A stretch of 64,000 nt of DNA from Lutraria lutraria (Eukaryota > Mollusca > Bivalvia > Venerida > Mactridae): NCBI GenBank assembly GCA_964023205.1, contig OZ026841.1:33618399-33682398 (forward strand). Direction: 5' to 3'. Below, one piece after another: positions 56,833-64,000 of the stretch (positions are counted from its first letter, which is position 1; the number at the start of each line of letters is the position of its first letter). The notes under the pieces were generated by a model. It ran no database searches. It worked only from the letters and a program-made list of their open reading frames with translations, and was not told where the DNA came from. Both the position numbers and the translations under genes were made by a program.

Positions 56833-58303
56833 ATAGAGCGGGACGAATAAAAACCGATCATCTGTCTGTCTTATGAAACTAACGCTGTATCATTTATGAC
56901 GCCGGGCTGCACTTAAATAACCTGACTCCAAATATCGATACTTAATCGATAATCGACAAGGGAATTGAAGCGTGACATAAGACATTTAGTCGCACTATTG
57001 TTTTTTGGGCTGATACCCGATGAGAAGGAGTATGTATGTAAATTATTCTCGTATATAAAACACCGATCAAAAAACGTGTCACTTGGGAACATGAATTTTA
57101 TTAAGCATTTAAATCGAGATGCGTCGTTTGGTTTACACACATTAGAATTAATTAATTTTTTCGATAGATCAAATTGAGCAGAAAGTCCAGTTTTTGCCTA
57201 AGGACGAGCAATATCCATATTTCTCCAATACGTTTAACGTCTATCTATTATATCACAAATATTTAATCAGTTAATCTCCAATTCTGCGAAATAATGATAT
57301 ACACATGTACAATGTAATCAATTAATTTCAATTTGATGTTTCTTAAAATTTCAATTGATACCACGCATTTATAACGTGTGATAAGTACTGCCACAGCTGA
57401 TAGTAAACTGCTTGTTCAGCATGCAGACACTGTTGTGTTTATAGGCAGAATATATATGTCCAATAACAGAGGCTAATGAGAGCCAGGCGATAATACTCAA
57501 TACCGTTGAGAGTAACCTCACAGTCGGAGTGTAACTTTATGGCACCCGAACAAAAGCTCCCCCGCACATTTTGGATAAGGGCGGACAAATGTTCTCCCGT
57601 TATTTTTGCATGTTTGATTAATTATAGCACTAAGACAATTGTCAATAAACATGTATGTAACAAACAAAATCTATTAAAATACATTATATAGCTAATATGC
57701 TAGCTTTGACAGTGAGTTTGTCCGACGTGCAAAAAGACGAGAGCGAATGTCCGGTGAAGTAAAATAACGTGAGGGCTTCTGTCCGCTCAAATCAACATTT
57801 AGGTCCATAATAATGTCTGTGTAATCGACAATTTATATTTCATGGTCGCCATATACTTCTCCGCAGGAATTTCTTTATGGCAATGTCAGCTGAGATCAAA
57901 TCTTGATATGTAATCGACCATGTAGTAAAGTATTTCACTTGTCCATAATTGTAAAGAGATTACTTCCTTCTGACCTTGAAATTTTGCACATCGAAAATAG
58001 CTAAGATAAATGTATTGTACTTATTTAATGTGTTTATTATTGTGTGAATGTCATTGACTGAACTATATGTATATAATTATAGATAGTTTACTTTGTAAAT
58101 CTAGTAAAATATACAGCCAATGGGGACATACAAATATATGTACATGCATAAATTATTTAATCAAAGTGATAAGACTATTTCAATAATTTGACGTAGAATT
58201 GAATAAATTTATATGAAAGAATATTTTTAGTTGTCAATTCATGATAATGACATGTTCAAATTTTGAAATGGAACAACATGGTCTATTCTAAAAATGTTAT
58301 GAG
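56833..58303. other. GPCR upstream region, unassigned
   Basis: 5' flank of the receptor gene on -. No TATA or known promoter element can be fixed. Short frames on both strands lack motifs. Confidence 0.35.
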
Positions 58304-58751
58304 TAGGGCTGTCCCGATATGGCCATGTACCGATACGTACCGGTACAGTGCTGAACGATATGCATATCGTATCGGATGGTCGCGTATCGGCCGTATCGCG
58401 TTTTATTTACTTTTACATTAAAAACTCCTAGAATGTTCAACAACTGAACTAGATTTACGAATTTATTCTCATTTAATCGTCGACAATGCTTACTTAACTA
58501 ATATCTGGTGTTCTACATATTTATAGACATTAGCAGCTATTTGTAGACATTATAGCAGCATGAGGTAAAGCTAGACCACAAATTCGATTCGAATATTCAG
58601 ATTTTGGCGAGTAGATATTGACTTATAAATTATATTATTACGTTTTTATTACTTTGAAGTACTTTTATATCGTATCGTAGATATCGCGTATCGTTAGTAC
58701 CGTATCGCAATACGTATCGTATCGGCTGAGATCTGTATCGGGACAGCCCTA
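58304..58751. mobile_element. 448-bp hAT-type MITE
   Basis: Terminal inverted repeats TAGGGCTGTCCCGATA and its exact inverse, with an 8-bp direct repeat GTTATGAG on both sides (58296-58303 and 58752-58759). Subterminal CGTATCG / CGATACG motifs are dense at both ends, as in hAT elements that use such sites for transposase binding. Non-autonomous. Confidence 0.92.
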
Positions 58752-58759
58752 GTTATGAG

Positions 58760-61042
58760 TAATGTTGAGCCGAATGGTGCTTACGTAAATGATAAGTGGT
58801 ATTCGGTAATGAGTCGAGCCCTCGACGAATAGCGCTTAATTATTATTATGCTTTGACATTGCTTATAGTTGTGTTGACATATATCAGTGTGTTGAAGTCA
58901 TTATGTTAAGTCTTTATTGAAATTTTTAACACTTTCCTTTTTTTCTGATGTTTAAGAAATTTAACTCACCTTTGAAGATATTATATCATCGATTATTACT
59001 TCAAATTATTATGTTGTATGATACTGATTGCGTGAATGTTGGTATCCTTCTGAATACAGTTGTGTTGATGTATACAATGAATATAGAGAATAAACCAGAC
59101 TGATGTGTCCACAGGTAAGTAAATATCGACATTCTCTTGATCGCAAGTGCTTCAATAATTGAATACGTATTGTTTAAAGTAATAATTCAACAAATTATAA
59201 TAAAATACAGCAAAAACACACAGGATTTGACGCTCGGATTATTTCTGGACGAGTTGTGGGCCCTTATAGCCATTGTTGAGTAAAGTTTGTCCAGACTAGT
59301 TCTTGTATTCAACTTTGATGCTATTCATACGGTAATGTTTTATGTGGAATAAAACAATATTGCTAACAGTTAAGGTCAAAGTCATGTAGCTTTCTATTAC
59401 ATTCAATAGATTTGCCTTCTTATACAGAAAAATCTCAAGGAGAAAATTATAACTTTATGATTTTGCTTCAGTTCACACTCTGTTTCAGTCTTTACTCTTT
59501 AGCAAAGGCATATTCAATTACATATGTATGCCAAATTAATTTCAAAGCTACATTTCGGAGACAGACACTAGTGTCAATTTACAATGAAAAAAACTCCCAA
59601 CTAGTGTGCGAATTATGACCCAACTTCACAAATATATACATGTATATATATATATTGTTCCTTGTGTGGACCTCTACAAATGTTATATATATATAGCTGG
59701 TTCAAGTATGATGCATAAACAAGTCACAGGAGCTATGTAACATGCATAAAAATGACATCTTCGAAAAATCTTCGTGGCAGGAACTACAACACCAACTTGC
59801 ATATATATTTAATACATAGCATCGCATAACGGTCCTATGCAAATAATATAATATATTATAAACCATGTCCTTGCGATTAAAATTGTCCTCGCACAGAAGA
59901 TACATTTTTCTTTTGCATAGACTTACATAAGAAAACACTTCCTAATCTGTTTCGGAATTTCACTACTTCCGTTCGGCTTCGATTCCCTTTTGGGACAAGG
60001 CTATCTTTTTGCTGCAAACAGCAGCAACTTCTGTACTTGTTTTATTTGGATCATGGTAAAAATGTGACTGTGTCTCTGAATAATTTAAATCACTTTGCTT
60101 TAAATATCATCGAAGTATTAAGTAAAGGGTCATAAACTTGTATGTAAATAAATTAACTGAATTATACATTGTGTCAATCATATCGATTGTATAAAACCAA
60201 CGATTCCTGCGTCAATACCAATCATAGAACATTCAAGTGAATGTTCTTTTCACTGAATAAGACACAAGACTTGTTTCAGATCCGTGCTAGAATGTCCAAA
60301 AGGCATTTTGGTGTCCACTGTCCGTGGTTGGGGCACGTCCGCTGTATATGGTCATTTAACTTGAAGCATATGAGAGCTTTCGTCTGTTGTGAACAGGTTT
60401 CTGTTGTTCACGGGTGTCTGTTAGCACTGGTTAAACTGTATTTATTTCGGAGAGTATGATAGAAATAAAAGTAGTAAATAGTTGGGTTTTATTCTAGATA
60501 CATATATAATTAAATATTATATGATGTGTTGTGTATTTAGACTATGCCGCGGATGAGCACATTGACCGAAGCGAGGTGTGAAACGCCTTCATAAAAGACT
60601 TGGATTTGTATAGAGTGTATATATCATGCCCCGTGGGGGGTACACGTATTGACTACAAAAAATGCAAATATTCATTAATATAACTTTAAATGGCGTTTCA
60701 AATATTATCAAACTTTACCAACATATTGTATAATACAAGGCGACGTGTAACCATTGAAAATTAGAAATGATTTGGTATTACAGTGAAATTACTAGACATG
60801 CAAATAAGCTCAAAGTTTATTGTTATTCACATTTTGTCAACTTTTTGCCTGGTGTTATCGCGTTCGTATAAAGGTGGACATTTTGTAGAAAGGCTGGTAC
60901 AGGCCGTCATCATCAGATGTATTGCGCCAACTTTTCTTTCGTCCTTCGGTTTCGAGGAGGGGAAAACCCGTATGATGCGTGTATGTGGTCGCACTGCCAT
61001 GCAAAGCTCCCCTGTCTGTCTACTCATGTAAAGCAATATGCC
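58760..61042. other. Intergenic, mostly unassigned
   Basis: AT-rich. A GTCCACAG then GTAAGTAA junction at 59109-59124 looks like a splice donor but has no supporting frame. Frames at 60241-60459 and 60783-61031 show no known family. Confidence 0.35.
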
Positions 61043-61190
61043 ATATCCTTTGTAAATATTGTCTGTTGGCATTTAGATCCTTTATAAACATTGTCTGCTG
61101 ACATCTGCTTTAAAATAATTGTCTGTTGACATCTCCTTAATTGCTATGGCATATGTATCCTTCTTAATTGATGTCTGTTGGCACCTCTGA
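61043..61190 (+). repeat. Degenerate tandem repeat, about 36-40 bp x 4
   Basis: ATTGTCTGTTGGCATTT, ATTGTCTGCTGACATCT, ATTGTCTGTTGACATCT and TGATGTCTGTTGGCACC recur at this spacing, each preceded by a CCTTTRTAA- or CCTTAATT-like block. Confidence 0.7.
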
Positions 61191-61318
61191 ATTATCGACC
61201 ATATAACTAAAAAATCTCCATGTTTCCGTTATAACCCATAGATTTTTGCTTGATTCCATCTATATGTTAATTTTTGTCCGTTTGTTAACGATGGAGTATA
61301 CAGACAGGAGACATAGAG

Positions 61319-61494
61319 TGCCCTGGGTGAGGGATGTTATCCTGGGGGAGGTATACCTAGGAGCGTCTTACCTTTGGGTTCCCTGGTGGAGGGGTTCCAC
61401 ATGGGAAAGAATCCTGTGGAGGTGGTTCCTGTGGGAGGTGCTCATACCTGGTGGAGGGGGTCCCGGGAAGAGGAAGAGATGGGTCCCTGGGAGA
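61319..61494 (+). repeat. G-rich degenerate minisatellite
   Basis: Loose repeats of a GGTGGAGGGGTTCC / CCTGTGGGAGG type, strongly purine-skewed against the AT-rich surroundings. The 83-codon frame across it is repeat-derived. Confidence 0.7.
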
Positions 61495-61547
61495 TAAAAA
61501 AAATGAGAGAAGATTGGTCGTAATTCACGTTATTTACCAATATAGCG

Positions 61548-63309
61548 CCGGTGTAGCATAAAATTTTGACCCCGTGGAAAAATGACCCCATGGGTCATTT
61601 TTCAACGGATTATTGATCAATTTTCAACGTTAAATATTGACCATACAGTTAAATAATGACCCCATCACGCGTGAAAATTTGACACTCATTAAAAATTGAT
61701 CAGCCTGTGTACAGTTATTTTCAGCGTTGAAAATCACCACTTACAGTATATAATCATGTAATTTAAGTCATTCTCACGATTTTTGTTTAAAAAACTTTTA
61801 AGTATTTTATATTTATGATGATTTGTTCGTTCTTTCTGTGTGTATTGATAGGGTCAGACACCGATCTTTTTAATTTATTTGAAATGCTGACAAATCGCAT
61901 GAAACATTGAAAAAACGATCATATTGAGAATGCACGGTTGCATGGTGCCAAGATTAAGAAAGTTTGTCCGGTGTGGCTTAGAAAGCTAACTTAAAAGAGC
62001 CAAGTCTCTGGATAAACTCTTTGGTTCGGCACCAACCACATATGTATTCGATTTATCTTGTTCCAATACTGAACAAAATAAGTCCCAAAATTCCATTTAC
62101 GCGGATTTAAAAACACTTGCAGTTCCTCATGACGCGACAGTAAAATAATCCCATGCATTCGTCATGATGTTTTGAATGAAAAGTCAATAAAATACGTAAA
62201 TTTGTATAATAACACTGTCTCATTTTAATGATATGAAAAACAACAGAATAATAACCTACTGACAGGATAAAGCCAAGTTGGCCTTATTATGCCTAAAAAT
62301 AAATTTAGAAACAGCATGAATTAATTAATTGGTATGACAGAAAGTACCCTCGATCTATACTTAACGCGGCAATAAAGTGTTACACCGCTATAAATGTAAA
62401 ATTGACTGCTTAAGACATAATGGATCACAGACCCTATTACAAGCAGTTCTTATAACCATTACACACTATTATAATTAATAATTTGTAAAATAATCACTAC
62501 TACAAGCCTTTTTATAGTGATAGTTTGGCATTTGTAAACATAAAATTAAAAATGCTATATAATCATACAAAAGGGAGAGCACTAACTAGTTAGTAATATT
62601 ACCTCCCTTTATGATACAAAAGTCAAATATAACTGACCTAGGCCAGGGATGCTATATTACACAGGGATGCCATATTATGTAATATAGCATCCATATAGCA
62701 TCCCTGCCTAGGCCTAGCATTCAAGAATGTTGTATGTTTACCAATTATGTTGGAATATCACAATTTAAAGGATCAAGTACCTCTAACTTTTGTTCATAGA
62801 TATTTACAAATTCTAGTATTTTGTATTAGGGTCCGTTTATTTATCCTTTATCTAATACTCGTTGTTTGATTAATAACCAAGTTAAAATATTATTTTATTT
62901 TTGTATTTAACTTTGTTTTAATAAAAGCATCTCAAATAACTCACATTTAAAGAAGTTGGAAACAGAATGAGAAAAAATCGACATGGTCTCTCATATAGAC
63001 AAGAGCAAAATTAAGGGCGCTTAGGACGACAATATGTATATATAAACTGTGCTATACAATGTTTTACGAGAGCTACGCTCTTGCAGGACTAATTCTCTTA
63101 TTCGTACAGTTGATCTCTGACGTTTGTCTAAAGTTTTAGTTATCGTTAAAAATTGACCCCAGGATTGATCAAAATTTAACGTTGATCAATATTCAACGTC
63201 TTTCTTGATCAAAATCTAACGTTGAAAACCTGTCGGGGTCGATTTTCAACGTTGAGAAATGACCCTTGGGGTCATTTTTCAACGGGGTCAAAATTTTATG
63301 CTACACCGG
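61548..63309. mobile_element. 1.76-kb TIR element, CCGGTGTAGCAT family
   Basis: Left CCGGTGTAGCATAAAATTTT plus GACCCCG, right the exact inverse. Subterminal tracts at both ends are rich in TTCAACGTT / AACGTTGAA, TTGATCA and ATGACCCC. The first eight bases, CCGGTGTA, are the same as in the elements at 11073 and 35846. No clear target duplication and no transposase-size ORF. Confidence 0.85.
62638..62714. repeat. Hairpin inside the 1.76-kb element
   Basis: CCTAGGCCAGGGATGCTATA pairs with TATAGCATCCCTGCCTAGGC. The loop contains another GGGATGC / GCATCC pair. Confidence 0.85.
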
Positions 63310-64000
63310 ATACTACACTTTGACTTGAAAGCCGCATATTACATGGAGCCGCATATCGAATGTAGCTTGCCGCCGTTCAAACTTGTCAGACGATTCGTTA
63401 TCCATTTTCGCGATATCGTTTACAGTCGTCCTGTCCTGTTCGTTTTGGTTTTAGAAGTCAAGGTATAACATTGTATGAGTTTACTAATATCGAGAGCAAA
63501 ATTAAGTTTATGTTGTATCCATGAAACAGAATGTGTGTGAGTTGTCTATAAAAATAGTAGTGAATTATGTTTACATGTTTAGCTGTCACTGTCAGTGTCA
63601 ATCTTTACATAACCCAGAGCCTTATAACATAGACGTACAATACTATAATTGTTTTGTAGGGAAAACAATATAGGAATTGTAGACACTTGCCTCGGTCATG
63701 GGTTAGTCCAACTAATTGTACACTACAGATGATATCGAGACATTTTTTGTGCTTGTCGATATCTATCTTCCAGGCAATAGATGAAATAGCAAAATCATGA
63801 ATGGATTGTTTGTACGTCTCATAAATGTAGACTAGGTCATAGGTATGTGAAAGAATCAGATTTAACAGAACGGAATGTTGTTCAGTAATCAGTTATTGAA
63901 CCACTAAAAAGGCTATACTTACATGTAGTTTTATTGACTTTAATTACGGGTCTGTCTTAATACCGAATATGAGTCATATTCGCGAATATGAACGAAAGTA
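63310..64000. other. Window end, unassigned
   Basis: AT-rich. The frame spanning 63259-63468 starts inside the TIR element and has no motif. Confidence 0.35.

Noticed and set aside
59100..59125. Splice donor of an unknown + gene
   Set aside because: A good GTAAGT context alone; no open frame or upstream acceptor supports an exon.
61246..61497. 83-codon frame rich in Trp, Gly and Arg
   Set aside because: Composition follows the G-rich minisatellite beneath it.

Overview
This window is AT-rich animal nuclear DNA with spliced genes, long introns and a very high load of repeats. The gene families, the tRNA-derived SINEs, the AGCTCACCTG-type and GTGACCTTGACC-type dispersed repeats and the many short inverted-repeat elements together suggest a lophotrochozoan, most likely a bivalve mollusc. 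That assignment is inference from repeat style and cannot be proved here.

Three protein genes can be supported. (1) The 3' end of a prominin (CD133-like) gene lies on + from 782 to 8538. It has ten consecutive in-phase exons carrying the end of the second extracellular loop, the last membrane helix and the cytoplasmic tail. (2) An intronless 224-codon gene lies on - at 13424-14098 and resembles the Ig-like C-terminal part of kyphoscoliosis-peptidase (KY/hillarin) proteins. (3) A three-exon class A (rhodopsin-like) GPCR of 392 residues lies on - from 56832 down to 44888. All seven helices can be recovered by joining exons at 56832-56092, 46406-46186 and 45104-44888.

Everything else is repeats or unassigned sequence. 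1581-4182 is a 49-bp minisatellite that starts inside a prominin exon, so every unit carries the exon's last 28 bases plus the start of the intron. 8.7-20.7 kb holds SINEs, MITEs and a short TIR element. 20680-30028 is a 9.35-kb element with long terminal inverted repeats and a TA duplication, interrupted by a clean 2.73-kb insertion. 30368-31683 is an 11-bp minisatellite. 32733-35442 is a long inverted repeat with a 1-kb loop. 35846-39282 is a second, larger member of the TIR family seen at 11073-11697, itself carrying a 2.54-kb insertion full of hairpins. 40-45 kb holds a tandem duplication, a Mutator-like MITE, a 1.2-kb palindrome and pogo-like MITEs. The 9.7-kb first GPCR intron holds SINEs, a 940-bp TA-flanked MITE and a near-perfect 2.24-kb palindrome with an 8-bp target duplication. 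The last 7 kb contains a hAT-type MITE and a 1.76-kb TIR element.

The three genes show no sign of acting together. The most unusual observations are the exon-donor minisatellite in the prominin gene, the CCGGTGTA-ended element families with dense palindromic subterminal motifs, and the number of long palindromes packed into 64 kb.
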